Source: Brachynemurus nebulosus
Lineage: Eukaryota > Arthropoda > Insecta > Neuroptera > Myrmeleontidae
Direction: 5' to 3'
Length of the DNA stretch: 64,000 nucleotides
NCBI GenBank assembly: GCA_035578155.1
Contig: JAPWDM010000006.1
Location: 10,866,305-10,930,304 of the forward strand
The notes under the pieces were generated by a model that saw nothing but the letters and a program-made list of their open reading frames with translations, had not been told where the DNA came from and ran no database searches. Position numbers and translations under genes: made by a program. This document shows positions 22,364 to 33,895 of this stretch, one piece after another; positions within the stretch are counted from its first letter, which is position 1; each line of letters starts with the position of its first letter.

Positions 22364-23754
22364 GAGAAACTGAAAATTTTATTTTTTGGGGGGATTCCGT
22401 GATCAAAATTTCGGAAACTTGAACGAAGAGTGTCACAAAAAGGTCTTCATTATCTGAACGGCTAAACTTTTTTTATGCGTCATGTGACTTAAGGGAATTT
22501 TTTCAAAGACGTTTATTTATTTTTACCAAAACTGAAAATTTTTTGAAATTTTGCAGCAAGGTAGAGTTCGTAGCATACCTTAAGTTGATTTTATTTTCAA
22601 AATGTCGTCACTGTAGATGAAATGGTTAGAAATATAAATTAAGACTTACGTAATCTTTGAACAAAACGAGTTCCTTAATTTTTTTTTTTTTTTTTGAAAT
22701 AGAAAAATTTTATAGCGAATATAACTCTGCGTAAGAGTGTAATGAAATCTGTAATATTTGGGCTGGAATAACGTAAAGTGTAGTTGATTAATTTTTAATA
22801 TTGTTCAAATTATTTAATTTATCCACAACCTTTTTGGATGTCATATTTTGTATTATTGAAACGATTTAAACTTGTATTAGATTCAGTCGCATGTCACTAC
22901 CGAGAACTGTTATTTTTAATTGAATACATTTTACATACTAGAAGCATTTTTACGATTAAAATTAATAATTTTATTCACTTTAGCCTTCAGCAGCGCAGGT
23001 TTATTTGTTTATAAATTACTTCGAATTACGAAACTAGAAATACCTCGAAAATATCGAGGAAAAAAATCATGTTATTCGGCTAAGATTCTTATTAATTTTC
23101 AAAACTTTTCCCGATTCGTACGTATTCCGTTCGAACTCCTTTCATTCACTCCATTCACAATATTCTTGAGAATATAAAATTGATTAAATTCTTCCCCTAC
23201 TCCACGGCACTTAGTCAATGTCAAAAGGACTACCTATATGTACGGATACCGGAGAGCCGGAGGATATATTTTTAATTATATTATGTTGGTACGTCCAATG
23301 TGGGTCGCGTGGGTCGCTCAGTCTGTCTGCGTGGCGGGGGCGGCAGCGCAATTGATCGCTCGTATATTGAGTAGCTTCCAACCATCCTATAAAGAATATT
23401 GTATTCAGATTTTATATTATATTAAAGAAAAGAAAAGCAAAGCAGAAATAAGAAGATGAAATTATTGGTGAGCGGGTAAGGGGTGGGGGAACCGGCAAAG
23501 GGGGGGGGGTGAGTGAGGAGAAGCGTGCGGTGGGTTATATCGACGACCGATATCGAATATATGAATATATGTATAGGTTTTTTTAGTATTCCGTACCAAA
23601 ACTGGGACTCTTTCGCGAGCTCCGTTTGTCTGTCGAAGGCGATTGTTTTTGATGTCTACATATACAGTAAGTCTATAACAGACGCCACCCACATCATTAT
23701 TTTTCTAACTTTATACTCTAGTACATTATAATTATATTATGATATGGATAGAGG
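22364..23754. other. Spacer with short open frames and a G-run
   Basis: An 85-codon plus frame at 22920-23177 has a hydrophobic stretch but no family. A GC-richer patch lies at 23300-23350 and a run of 10 G at about 23499-23509. Nothing here is supported as a gene. Confidence 0.35.
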
Positions 23755-23925
23755 AGAAGGAAAGTGGGGTTAGAGCTGGGATTTGGTAGGTATGCGTCTG
23801 CAGCCGTCTTCTTAAGGAACCATATTCATCTGGAGTTGTGAAGGGAAACTGCAGAAAACCTTCACGAGCATAGCCGGTCATCGGATTCGAACCCTGGACC
23901 TATCAGTCCGCAAATGCCTTTTTGA
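23755..23925 (-). mobile_element. 5'-truncated tRNA-derived SINE
   Basis: Read on the minus strand, a box B GGTTCGAATCC (23883-23893 on the plus strand) is followed by GATGACCGGCTATGCTCGTG, AAGGTTTTCTGCAGTTTCCC and TTCACAACTCCAGATGAA. This last block resembles the conserved central part of insect SINEs with a GAAGGTTTTC..GTTTCCC core, from general knowledge of such families. Box A is missing or unrecognisable, and a run of CCTCTATCCATATCATAATA ends the element. Confidence 0.6.
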
Positions 23926-24285
23926 AATAAATAAAATTTAGTACAGAGATCGAGTGTCATGATCCAGTTATACCCGTGAAGTTAAATATTTGTTCTTGGG
24001 GGCTGATTTTGTGGGATAATCTGAGAAATGAAATTTTGTTGGCGTATTCATATAAAAATGATAGATCCCGAATATTCAAAGACTAAATCAAACTCCCCGC
24101 AGGTATAACCCCATGATGGCTATATGGTATGGTAGTCATCCAACCCCCATCTATGGAGAAGCTTTCGGTTTGAAACTACAGGGGTTGGGCTTGGAGATAT
24201 ATGGGTGTCAAAGGAGAGCATCGGACTAATGTATTTCTTATAGGACGTCGATAAAGCAAGAGGAAATCAAATGCCAAAGTGACCG

Positions 24286-24490
24286 AAACTGGCTAGAATG
24301 TTTCTAAATATTCTAGAATGTTCCAGAATTAATATAATAGAAAAAATATAATAGAATTTTCCACGTGGTTTGAGAATGTTTCAAAATATCCTAAAATTTT
24401 TCTAAAATATTCGAGAAAGTTACAGAAGATTCTTAACTTTCGTTTGCGGTTTCTAGAACGTTCTAGAACGCTCCCGAATTTTCTGGAATA
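24286..24490. promoter_or_regulatory. Cluster of heat-shock-element-like motifs
   Basis: Two strings match the alternating nTTCnnGAAn rule of heat-shock factor sites: TTCTAGAATGTTCCAGAA (about 24330-24347) and TTCTAGAACGTTCTAGAACG (about 24452-24471). Weaker half-sites lie between (GAATGTTTC, TTCGAGAAAG). No heat-shock gene is next to it, so a regulatory role is only a hypothesis. The motif also builds the inverted array at 38.8-39.4 kb, so it may be a repeat property. Confidence 0.4.
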
Positions 24491-25427
24491 GGCATTGTCC
24501 GAGAGAAGCGAGATTAATTTAGGCTAGTTCACAATTATGATTAAAGTAACTTTCTGGCATTTAATAAATAACTACCTCTGTTTCTTTTTGGTAGGCGTAA
24601 ATAGGTCTTGACATGAAGATACAATCGCTTAGAATAAAATTTATTTGTCTACCCTCATATCATTGAATTCGGAAAAAAATGACTTATTTTATACGGAATA
24701 CCATTTGCGCAAACACAGTTTGCACTTGACGACTTTGATTTTTTTTGTCAAATATGGTTTTCCAATTTCTCTGCCAATGAACGTATATTGATAAAATTGT
24801 TTTTCTTTTAAAGAAAACGCATGCTAAAAATAAAAATTTTACTGGGACAATTTTTGTAGAAAAAGAAAAGAAAAACTTGTTGATATATTTTTTTTGTATT
24901 TTTTCATTTTTAATATAAAGAAGTAATATGATTAATACCAACAAAAGTAATTTAATTAAAACGAAAGAATAAATGCCGCAGACGAAGAGATTTGACAGAA
25001 ACCCCGAAGAACTATTGACGTAGCCGGGCAGTACTTAAAAGCATTGATGTCATAGACACATAGATAAATATCGACAGTAAACAATGCTGAGTAGTTGGTT
25101 ATTAACTGGTATTAGAAATCAACCTATACCAACTACAAGCAACATTCTCCAGAGTCTCTGGAGAGCTTTTGTACCAATATAGTGAGTTAGGTTCAGATTA
25201 GCGATGTTACCGAGATGATTTTTTTCGTTTGGGAGTCGAGTTCGAATCGGAAGTAGTATAGAAACAAAGAGATAAAGTACAATTTTGAGAGAAAACAACC
25301 GTTTTTTGGGGAAATTTATGCACCAAGATCAGTCTCTATATGATCGGAGATATTTGATCCCAAGTCAGAATTCCCTGCTGGCTTCCTTCTGAGTCAATCG
25401 AATACAATAAAATGCATGCTGTTGCTC
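24491..25427. other. AT-rich DNA, nothing recognised
   Basis: The 86-codon minus frame at 24684-24944 lacks any family signature. No repeat could be delimited. Confidence 0.4.
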
Positions 25428-25674
25428 ATAGGCGGGATTCAAGAAAAATATTGCGGGGGGGACAAGGAATATAATTAATATAAAAGCCACCTTGTGAGAT
25501 TCTTAGAATAGCAAACCAGTTCAGGTCGACAAATGCTTGATTTAATTTCTGCATCCTCACCCCTTTTCTTCTGCGATGTAATTTTAATAAATCTTGTTCA
25601 AGTTTTTAATTCTTTTATTCGCACGAATATTAGGGGCAGTTGCCCCTCCCTCTTGCCCCCGAAATCCCGCCTAT
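25428..25674. mobile_element. Small TIR element with ATAGGCGGGATT ends
   Basis: Exact 12-bp inverted ends ATAGGCGGGATT (25428-25439) and AATCCCGCCTAT (25663-25674) enclose about 247 bp. Subterminal runs GCGGGGGGGAC and TTGCCCCTCCCTC also oppose each other. A TA at each border could be the target. It is non-coding. Confidence 0.65.
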
Positions 25675-25820
25675 ACTGGTACTAAAAAAATATTTGCAAA
25701 TAATTTCAAATCATCAACTTTTTAAACTTTTCTCACAATTTCTCCTAAATTTGTGGCTTAGTCAACCTAACAAGATATTGGACACTGGCTGATTCGACAT
25801 TATTTTCAATAAAACCGGAA

Positions 25821-25895
25821 ATGCATCGAATGACCAGTACCGAAGCTGCCAGCGGCACTCAAAATCCTCAGTTACTTTGGCAAGGCGTAAAGTAG
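25821..25895 (+). CDS. Short exon-like frame, unrecognised
   Basis: An ATG-led frame of 24 codons with balanced codon use (MHRMTSTEAASGTQNPQLLW and a short tail) ends in TAG. The frame is open upstream to about 25750. The possible donor GTAAAG overlaps its end and a pyrimidine-rich, AG-ended stretch follows to about 25932, but the resulting junction does not give a convincing joined frame. No family is recognised. Confidence 0.17.
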   Translation: MHRMTSTEAASGTQNPQLLWQGVK

Positions 25896-25961
25896 TTTTT
25901 TTTTTTTTTTATTTTCAATAATTTTTTTTTAAGAAGTGGAATTATCGAAATAACAAATTGG

Positions 25962-26198
25962 ATGTTTGTCAACTTTGAATGTAATACGAAAACAGAAAAT
26001 CGTTTCGATAAAATAAAAATTAATGCTCCTATTGATTCCGGAGAAGGGCAACCGTTAGTATCGAAGCTGTCAATTAAATATGAAATCATAAAGGGACCAA
26101 ATCTTATTATTATTACCTTTTTTTATTTTAGGTTCTATATTCTCCTATTTTGGCGAAAAAGAGAATCCAGTGGAGCTTTTGTTAGAAAATATTTTTAA
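25962..26198 (+). CDS. Exon-like frame, unrecognised
   Basis: The frame of 78 codons has a first part (residues 1-50) of mixed, hydrophilic composition with codons less biased than chance frames nearby (for example INAPIDSGEGQPLVSKLSIK at residues 20-39). The second part follows a pyrimidine run and TTTTAG at about 26116-26131 and becomes aromatic and basic. If real, only the part up to about 26100 is likely coding. I recognise no domain. Confidence 0.2.
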   Translation: MFVNFECNTKTENRFDKIKINAPIDSGEGQPLVSKLSIKYEIIKGPNLIIITFFYFRFYILLFWRKRESSGAFVRKYF

Positions 26199-26377
26199 AA
26201 ATTGCCTGACATTTCCCTGATTTTGTTCGGGTTGTTTGAATTCTTTAACTTTTCCCGGTTTTCCAGAAAGTGATCACCCTATAATCGCTCGCACTTTACC
26301 CGGAACTCACGGTTCTACTGTACGTAAAAACGTAGACAAACCATACAAATGGCATCCCGACTAAAAGAGTCGGAATC

Positions 26378-26445
26378 GGAATCGGATTCGGAGGTACTGA
26401 ATCGGAATCGAAAGAGTAGACTCCGACTCTTTCGATTCCGTAACA
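26378..26445. repeat. GGAATC hexamer repeat with hairpin
   Basis: Degenerate TCGGAATCGGAATCGGATTC units are followed by the inverted phrase GACTCTTTCGATTCCG, so the region can fold back. Related GATTCCAATTCCGATTC wording occurs at 39973-40240. Confidence 0.6.
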
Positions 26446-26849
26446 TTATCCCTGGTCAATTGTACCACGTATGTTAGTGAGATAGTATGGGAATGCCCAG
26501 TCACACGGAGAGCTGGGGATGTACGGGGCAACCTTTTTGTCTTGTGCCATGTTTGTTAATCTCTAGAGTGTATTGTAAAATTATTGATTTTGTCTCCTTA
26601 ATACTTTGCTTAGTGGATGCCGTTGCGACTAGGTTAGGTAGGTGCATTACATTGTATCTATAGTAAATTTCCTTTTAACAAAATGTATATACCTATCTAA
26701 ATACATTCTTATAAAATACAAAGTGAATGATCTGTAAAAGTGTTTATGTAACAAATTATCAGACAAGTTGAAGCATATTTTGTATGCCAAGAGTTCGATA
26801 GATTTGAGAGGCTACCGTAAAAAAAATGTTTTCCAGGCGTTTTTTTACT

Positions 26850-26993
26850 AAAACGTTACTACCACAGACCAATTATGAACGTATTATATAGACTAATTAT
26901 ATAAATGTATAATTGAGGCAGTAAGTTACAACCAAGTTCTGACTTAATAGTATTTTGTAATATATTAATGGATGGTATCCGTAGTAACGTTTT
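26850..26993. mobile_element. 144-bp MITE with AAAACGTTACTAC ends
   Basis: Exact 13-bp TIRs AAAACGTTACTAC (26850-26862) and GTAGTAACGTTTT (26981-26993). The internal string ATATAGACTAATTATATAAA through TAATTGAGGCAG is shared with 61918-61982. It is non-coding. Confidence 0.75.
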
Positions 26994-28927
26994 CAAATAA
27001 TTATTGTCAAAATATAATGCATATTGATAATAAAATTTTACTTTTTTGAGAAGAAGAAACTGCAAAATTTTGAAAGATAAAGGAGTGGTATTTGTTTTAT
27101 TTTCAAAATAAGGACGTATATACAAATTATGTCCTGCAATAATTCGACAATAAATAATATTCCTTAAATCTCACCCGTCTTACTCTGTTACCTGCCTCAA
27201 GAAAAATGCCTACAAACTGCCTTTACGCTTAGTCTAGTAAATTAAAAGTGCGTCATATAATACTTTGAAAATTTTTTTTAAATTTCTTACGTATAATTTT
27301 TGTTCAGGGGAACCACACCTTAAAATTACCTTTGGTACATTCAAATTTAATTCATACCTAATTTTGGTAAAAGTGGAAAAACAATGGTTTCAAAAATCTG
27401 TCACACTCTTCCAATTTCATTACTTTGTCATTTTATTTACGAGTTTTGAAGCATGGAAAAATTTTCGTAACCTTGATGACGTCATTAGATCAAAAAAATG
27501 TATTTTTTCTAAAATAAAGCTTAGGGAACTGGTTTGAACTGGGATGATGCACTGAATTAGAATAATTTTTGAGTAAACTTTTCGTTTTTGCTGTGAGAAT
27601 AACGAAATCTCTTTTAGAAATGTGACTGATTCAACAAAAGTCTTTTTTCTAGTGGTCCTAAAAGCTTCGAAAGTCTATAATTCTTTTTCCAATTTCATAA
27701 TTTTGTCATTTTAATTAGAATATCTAAAGCACTGAAAAATTTTCGTAACCTTGTAAATAGTAAACAAATATTTTACTTCGCAAAATGCTACTTTTATCAT
27801 TGAAACTGTGACAATAATAAAAGTGGTATTTTGAGAAGTAAAACATTTGTTTATTATTTACAAATATGGAATACCATAAAGTAGCACTAAAATCTATTGA
27901 TATTTCATAACCTTGACGACATCATCAATTTAAAATTTGTTTTTTTCTCAAACCAAACTTTTTCGAAATGTGATCGATTCAACAAAAAGTTCCTTTTCTA
28001 TTTATGTACAATAAAATTTGGATTTATCTTAGCTCCGGGGGGGGGGGTTAGGGGTCATAACACCACCGGACGTATACCATTTGTCTACGGCGTTTGCGAT
28101 AGTTTTTGTTTTATTTTCCGGCATTGATTTATAATTATACGTTTCCGTGAAAATTTCTGCTGTACGTACAAAAAAAAATATAAATATATATAATATGGTA
28201 TAGGTACTATCAAGATAATGATCACAGATTATCGATTTGAACCCTACGTACAACATCTACCTATTCGTATAACACCCCCCCCCTCTTCTCCCCACCACCT
28301 GTAGTGTCGGTGGTGGCGGAAAACAAAATATATTACTGATAATAGTATGAAACATTAAAATAAAAATATCCCACCCGCGAGTTTATAAATGAATATCTAT
28401 ATCGTTTCATCTATCTGCTGTTTTGTTCTACATGCATGTACAAACATGCAAAAGATCCATTATCTTAATTGGGACAGCAAAAATTTTTGTACACCCCATA
28501 CCGTCACCGTTACGCTAATATTTTTCTTACTTATTTCTTTTTTCCGATTGTTAAAATATACCGAATCATATGTGTCCTTAAGGTGATTATTCTAGTTTCG
28601 AGATTTCGAGAATTTCTGCTACAGAAAACAAAAAAACAAAAAATTGAAAAAATCACGAATTTTTATCGTAAAGAAGGCAATGAGTACCACTGGAGCCTTG
28701 CCGTAAGTTGATAGAAAAATACTCAGTTTCTTGGTAAGGATTAATATTGTTTTGAACTTTTTTTTTAAGATTTGTATCGAATTTGAAAGAAATTGACTGG
28801 TTAGACTGGAAGATTTTTTATATCGACCAGGTCAAATAATATAGTTTCGAAAAAAACGCGTCCGAAGTCTTAAGATTCAAATTTCAGACAACTGTAACAG
28901 TCCAAGTCTACGTGACTGAAAGATCTA
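26994..28927. repeat. AT-rich region with copies of a dispersed repeat (family M)
   Basis: Three partial direct copies share wording such as TTTCGTAACCTTGATGACGT (27460-27482), a related phrase at about 27739-27753, and CATAACCTTGACGACATCAT (27907-27926). AAATGTGATCGATTCAACAA also recurs (27619, 27966). The translated first copy resembles a minus-strand frame at 51080-51355, which reflects the shared repeat, not necessarily a protein. Homopolymer G (28037-28047) and C (28275-28284) runs lie here. No gene is supported. Confidence 0.45.
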
Positions 28928-29703
28928 TTAAGGGGAGGTTTACTCGAGAGTCCTTAAAAATTATGTATTTTTCTAGAATTTTTTTCTCAAGAACGGAAGT
29001 AAATATCAATTTCAAATTTTGTGCACATATTTATTAAGTATTAGACTACCCAAAAAAGCAAAAATATAAAAAAGTGTCCATTATATAGATAGTGCAGTGT
29101 GACGATCCGAAAATTCAATGCCTTGTTGGTGGACATCCTAGCGCCGGTAATAAACACCGAAATCCAAAAACAAAAAAGATTTATAAAATATATGAAGAGT
29201 ACCGGCACCTCTGCCGATAATATCAATAAATTGCTGAAAGAAAAAAAATGGCGGATGTTTGAACTTTTGATTACGATTTTTGTCTTATTTTTCGCTCTTT
29301 AAAGTAAATTTAAAAATAAAAAAAATTTTGAAAGTGTATCGAACTTACGTAGAGGTGCCGAAGAATTGAATTATCTTTAAAATAAAAAATTAAAAAAAAG
29401 GATCCATCGAATAGTTTTTGAGTTATCGTGTCCATCAGTTCCAAAAATGTAGTTCCGAGATATTATAAAATAAAGAAACGTATTTTCAAAATTTTATATT
29501 TAATACTCATTATTGTGTGAACTACGTTTTTTGAATTTTTTTTTATAGAAGGCTGGATTCGGTTAATGCGCAAGAATCTTGCTTTTAAATTATTTTCAGT
29601 AAAATCACTTTGGGAACATATTCTACACATAATTTGCTATCAATTTCGGCAAAAAAAAAAATATCGATTTTTTTTAACTACTCTCAAGTAAACCTCCCCT
29701 TAA
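28928..29703 (+). mobile_element. TTAA-flanked MITE, family B, copy B2
   Basis: It starts TTAAGGGGAGGTTTACTCGA and ends TCAAGTAAACCTCCCCTTAA. The intact TTAA lies at both ends and TIRs are about 20 bp. It is near-identical along its length to 11733-12510, same orientation. The short open frames on both strands (61 and 67 codons) follow the repeat and have no family. Length is 776 bp. Confidence 0.9.
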
Positions 29704-30788
29704 GGTTCGTCTAATATTAAGTAGAATTACTAGCCGGATTTACTGCTGTGGGGGCCGCAAGTCTCTTCTAATGTGGTGGCCCTTGAATACTTCACATGTG
29801 GAGACGCCTTGGAGGCTCAAAAATTTTCCAAATTATCCCGAAAATTAGGGTTGACGTATAAAAACAAAAAAAAAAAACAAAACAAATGAAAAAGTCTATT
29901 TTATTATTCGATTTTGTAGAGGCCACTTTTGGCCCCGGGACACGACAGTTCAAACCCAACTCGCGTTCCCTATTGGCGGGTTGAATTGGCGGGAAGAATC
30001 AAAAAAGCGATGTCACTATAAACGCATACTTGGTCACCACAAACCAATTATCACTGTGGTAACTTCTCTCACACCTGAAACCACCTTTACATTCTTAAAA
30101 TATCAGTCAAAATTCACGTCTCAAACTATAGAGTAGCTACCGCCTTAACATACATGATTAGCAAAAATTAAAGTATATAAATATAGAAAATGATAAACTA
30201 ATTTGTTTTGTAAGACATTACTACTATAAGAGCTTATACAGGGCCCCTTTAATTTAATGACTATTCGGAAAATGGGTGGGTCTTTGGTTTATATTTTATA
30301 TTTAAAGATAATAATAATATTTTATGTTATTACAACTAATAGAGTACAACGGCAACGGCTTATTATAATGAACTTGAGTGAGAAAATCAGTAGTAATCAG
30401 TAGTGACGACCAAACCCGTTTCTAACGAGCTCGTATTAGGCAAACATATGAAAATACTTATATCGGCGAACATATTAATATACGTCTTATAAGAATGATA
30501 ATAGGGGACACCAGGAAAATTAGGGAAAACACATAGAATTTGAATATATCAGGTGAGAATGTTATACAAATCGATTTTTGTTCTTCATGACGTGCGTAGT
30601 TAAGTTTGTTGAAAGATTCGCAAATTCATTTTGTAAAATTCAAATTGTATTTTCCAAGTTTACCTTATAACCGTACATGAGATTATTTTCAAACATATGA
30701 CTGTGGTATCAGTGACGGTTCGTGAAAAAAATAAATGGGATATTGTTAAAATTATATAGAGATAAAATTCATATACAATTTGTTGTTT
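29704..30788. other. Spacer, nothing recognised
   Basis: There is a slightly GC-richer stretch at 29735-30010 without an open frame of note. No repeat boundary was identified. Confidence 0.4.
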
Positions 30789-31632
30789 TTAAGGTACCAT
30801 CGCAGTGTGACCGGACGAAAAATAGTCAATTTTTGAAATTTTCTTCGGATGGTTAAGATGGGAGAATGGGGTATTATTTTTTTTACGATTAATACCACTA
30901 TTTAACAATACAAAAATATTTTTTTTATTCATTTTTATTTTTTTTTATAATTATTATAATTTTTTGAAAAAAGTGTCTTTAAAAAAGGGCGGATATTGGT
31001 GCCCACGATTGCGGCCGCAGTTTTCATCTGAGAAAAAATTAAATAGATGGAGGTTTCAAAAAATCAAATACTATGAAGGTTTTTTTATGAAATTTGAATA
31101 AATGGCGGTGGTTTGAGAAAAAGAACAAAATTTAGGCCTTTTTTTCAACAGTTTTCCGTGTGAAAAAATAGTATTATTTCAAAAAAAAGGTTCCATAGGT
31201 ACACTGAGAATGGAATAAAAAATATTCTGTCAAAGTTTCAAACTTATAGCTTGGAAACTTTCCTTCTGCGAGTGGGTACCGTTTTTAAAAAAGGCATTTC
31301 GGGACAAACACGTTTAAAGTTTGTCTCGAAATTGTTTCAAATCATTGTTTCAATAACAATGTGATACTATGGTGATAACAATTGATCTTATACGTTCACT
31401 GGTTGTGGAAAGACTGAATGTAAACTGGGGTATAATATCCCGTCAAAAGGCGCCAATCGATCCATAGAATTTTGTATTTAGACTGAATCCATTGATCCGT
31501 GGTCGTAGCGACCGTAATAATTCGAATTTCAATTTGTAATTTTGAGAGAACATGCATAACTGTATGTTCTTTAAGATAAGAGTTAAAAAAAAATTAACTT
31601 TTTCCAAATTCTACACTGTGATGTTGCCTTAA
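30789..31632 (+). mobile_element. TTAA-flanked MITE, family C, copy C3
   Basis: It starts TTAAGGTACCATCGCAGTGT and ends TCTACACTGTGATGTTGCCT followed by TAA, with intact TTAA on both sides. It is collinear with C1 and inverted C2 (GGTCGTAGCGACCG near 31501, CACTGGTTGTGGAAAGACTG near 31397). At 844 bp it is the best preserved member. The sequence immediately outside the right TTAA reads GGGAGGACGATAC, which may be the start of another TTAA element whose partner end I did not find. Confidence 0.88.
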
Positions 31633-32270
31633 GGGAGGACGATACATGGTTGTTTTTTGTTATATTTTTAGTAAATAATATCAAGAATATTTCCAGAAAA
31701 TTTCATAAGGATCAATACATTATTGAGAAGGTTTCCGAAATGTCTTCGGACCCCAAAAAAATAATATATATAAATTATGTAAATTCCTAATGGAATAACG
31801 ACTCTCATTTTATACTTGCCGGCAAGACATCACCGCCGTCCCTCTGAGAAGCCGCCACTGCTCGGTGTTTGTACCACTCTTGTATATTGTGTTGCGTTAT
31901 AGCTGCACGGCATACAACGGAACTGACTGTTTTAAAACGAAATGTGGTTTTGTATATATTGAACTGTCATATGCCACCGTCAATACTTACTTACCTATTC
32001 GTTGTGCGCAATAATAACGTTATTAACCAAACTGTCACTAACAACAACATACCTATTCGAATCAACCCCCCCCCCCCTCCTCCGGCACGTCCCCCCCATT
32101 CATATATACCTGGGTGTAAACATACATAATATTGTACTGGTACAAGATTGTAGTCAAGTACTAATAACTACTTATTTATATCGTCGTAACCTATAATTAT
32201 AAATAAACTCTTCCTCAGTGTAAACAATATAATTATATCGAACAAAACATTACTAAATACTAAATACTGC
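31633..32270. other. Spacer with C-run
   Basis: A run of 11-12 C lies at 32066-32077. Two overlapping open frames (86 and 64 codons) translate Pro-rich through this run and are not supported as genes. Confidence 0.4.
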
Positions 32271-33895
32271 CACGGTTAAAAATATTGGACTAATTTTTTA
32301 ATCCAACCTTAACTTACTGGAAAAAATAAATATTAAAATACTAAAATTAAATCCTGCCCTTATATTAAAATATTTCCAATATTTTTTGGTATTCAAATTT
32401 AAACTATTTATATTATTTCCCATAATTTAAACCATTTTTTATTAAAATATAATACAAAATTATTTAAATCAGAAGAACGAAACCAAAAAATTACTAAAAA
32501 GCAATACACGGTATCTACATTTTTTGGTTTTGGTCTTTTTTTGGACTTAATTTTAAACCATTTGGATTGAACCAGTCAAATCTCAAAACAGTCACATGTT
32601 GTTGTTATAGTGGCTCGCTGCGCTGTGGTGCGGTCCGTTGTCGACGACTCGGTGTTTTCAAGGTATCTTGGTTTGGTTACTATGTGCTCATTCCAACCTA
32701 TTTAATTTATATATTGTTTTCTCTGTACTTTTTGGTTGGTTAGTTGACTTTTTAACATCAAGGAACGTTTCTCACATATCAAAATATAGATATATAAATG
32801 CGTCACCAATAAACAAGTACACACACAATTCGTTGCTTCTTCCTTCAACTATTTTTTTGTTTGTTTCGTAACTTCGGTCGGGCTTAAAACATTATAAAAA
32901 TTCAAATTATTTTTTAACTTAGGTTTTTATACAAGGTACGTAATATCGATCTTAAATATTGAACGATATGAAAAAATATTCTCATTTTTTTTATCTATTG
33001 TTTAGGTACCTACGCAACTACTATGGTTGTATGCATCGTTTGGGGTAATACATAATTGATTTTGATATTGGAATGATTATTGATAGATGAGCGGTATGGT
33101 AATGTAGATGACGTATCTTCCCCGTTTGGTTTCGAACTCAAGATCTACCAGACAAGAGCGAAGTGTTCTGATTTTTATTTATATCAAAATTTAAATATTT
33201 ACCCGGACAACTTCGGCGATATAATGTAGCAGTCAGCGTAGAATTTAAGCACTTAATTATCAATCATGTGGTAAGTCTTTGCAACTGACATCTAATTGAC
33301 AATAATTCCAATTATTTTTCTCTTTATTTACAGGATTTATTCTATTATTATGAAAAATTATAGTTTAAGAAAAAGTAAAAAATCAGAAGAATCTACTGAA
33401 AACGTTCAAGAAGAAATAAGACCATGAACTAAGCCGGAAGATCTAATTTTCTTTTTTGGAAATTTACGTTTATTTTGTTTATTGTGAAAAAAATCAATAA
33501 AATGTTACTAATACAAAAAATGCTACTGCGTTTCAATATAACCTTCATTACAATATTTAGTAATTAAAATATTAGACTTTAATACAGAAAATATTAAAAT
33601 TTCAAACCAAAGAAACCTATCTTTTAATACATATTTGGTTTAAAATATAATCCACCGTTACTTATTTTTAATACCTGTTGAATTTAGAATCGTAATATTC
33701 ATAGTATTAGTTTGCAATACAACTGGACTAAAATTTGGTTTGGTGACTCTAATCCAAGTTCAATTAATTTTTAATATCAGTTATATTACAATGAATTTTT
33801 TAATATAAACAACCGATTAGATTTTAATAAAATTTTGGTGTTGCCATATATGTAACCTCTGTAGATTACTTATTAATCCTATATTTTTAACCGTG
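32271..33895 (+). mobile_element. 1.6-kb TIR element J with a possible spliced mini-gene
   Basis: The left end CACGGTTAAAAATATTGGAC and the right end, read inward, CACGGTTAAAAATATAGGAT form TIRs of at least 20 bp with a few mismatches. Subterminal DNA on both sides (32280-32580 and 33530-33890) is rich in TTTTAATAT-type repeats. The middle is different in base use: a GC-richer stretch at 32605-32662 ends in CAAG/GTATCT (donor at 32663), a 3' splice-like TTTATTTACAG ends at 33333, a 25-codon frame follows at 33350-33427, and AATAAA lies at 33496-33501. This suggests a deleted, non-autonomous derivative of a transposon that kept first and last exons. The superfamily is unknown. Confidence 0.55.
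33350..33427 (+). CDS. 25-residue basic/acidic frame inside element J
   Basis: This ATG frame after a plausible 3' splice site encodes a very charged peptide (KNYSLRKSKKSEESTENVQE at residues 2-21) and ends in TGA 69 bp before AATAAA. It looks like the C-terminal end of a longer protein whose other exons were lost. No function can be given. Confidence 0.25.
   Translation: MKNYSLRKSKKSEESTENVQEEIRP

Noticed and set aside
27265..28127. Two frames with similar NLDD-type wording as a possible duplicated protein domain
   Set aside because: The similarity is explained by partial direct copies of a dispersed repeat, also found at 51.1 kb.
31629..31650. A further TTAA element starting at TTAAGGGAGGACG next to C3
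   Set aside because: No matching right end ending CCTCCCTTAA was found in the following sequence.
33120..33175. tRNA-like T-arm on the minus strand (GAGTTCGAAACC)
   Set aside because: Box B is imperfect, no box A or acceptor pairing was found, and it lies inside element J without repeat support.
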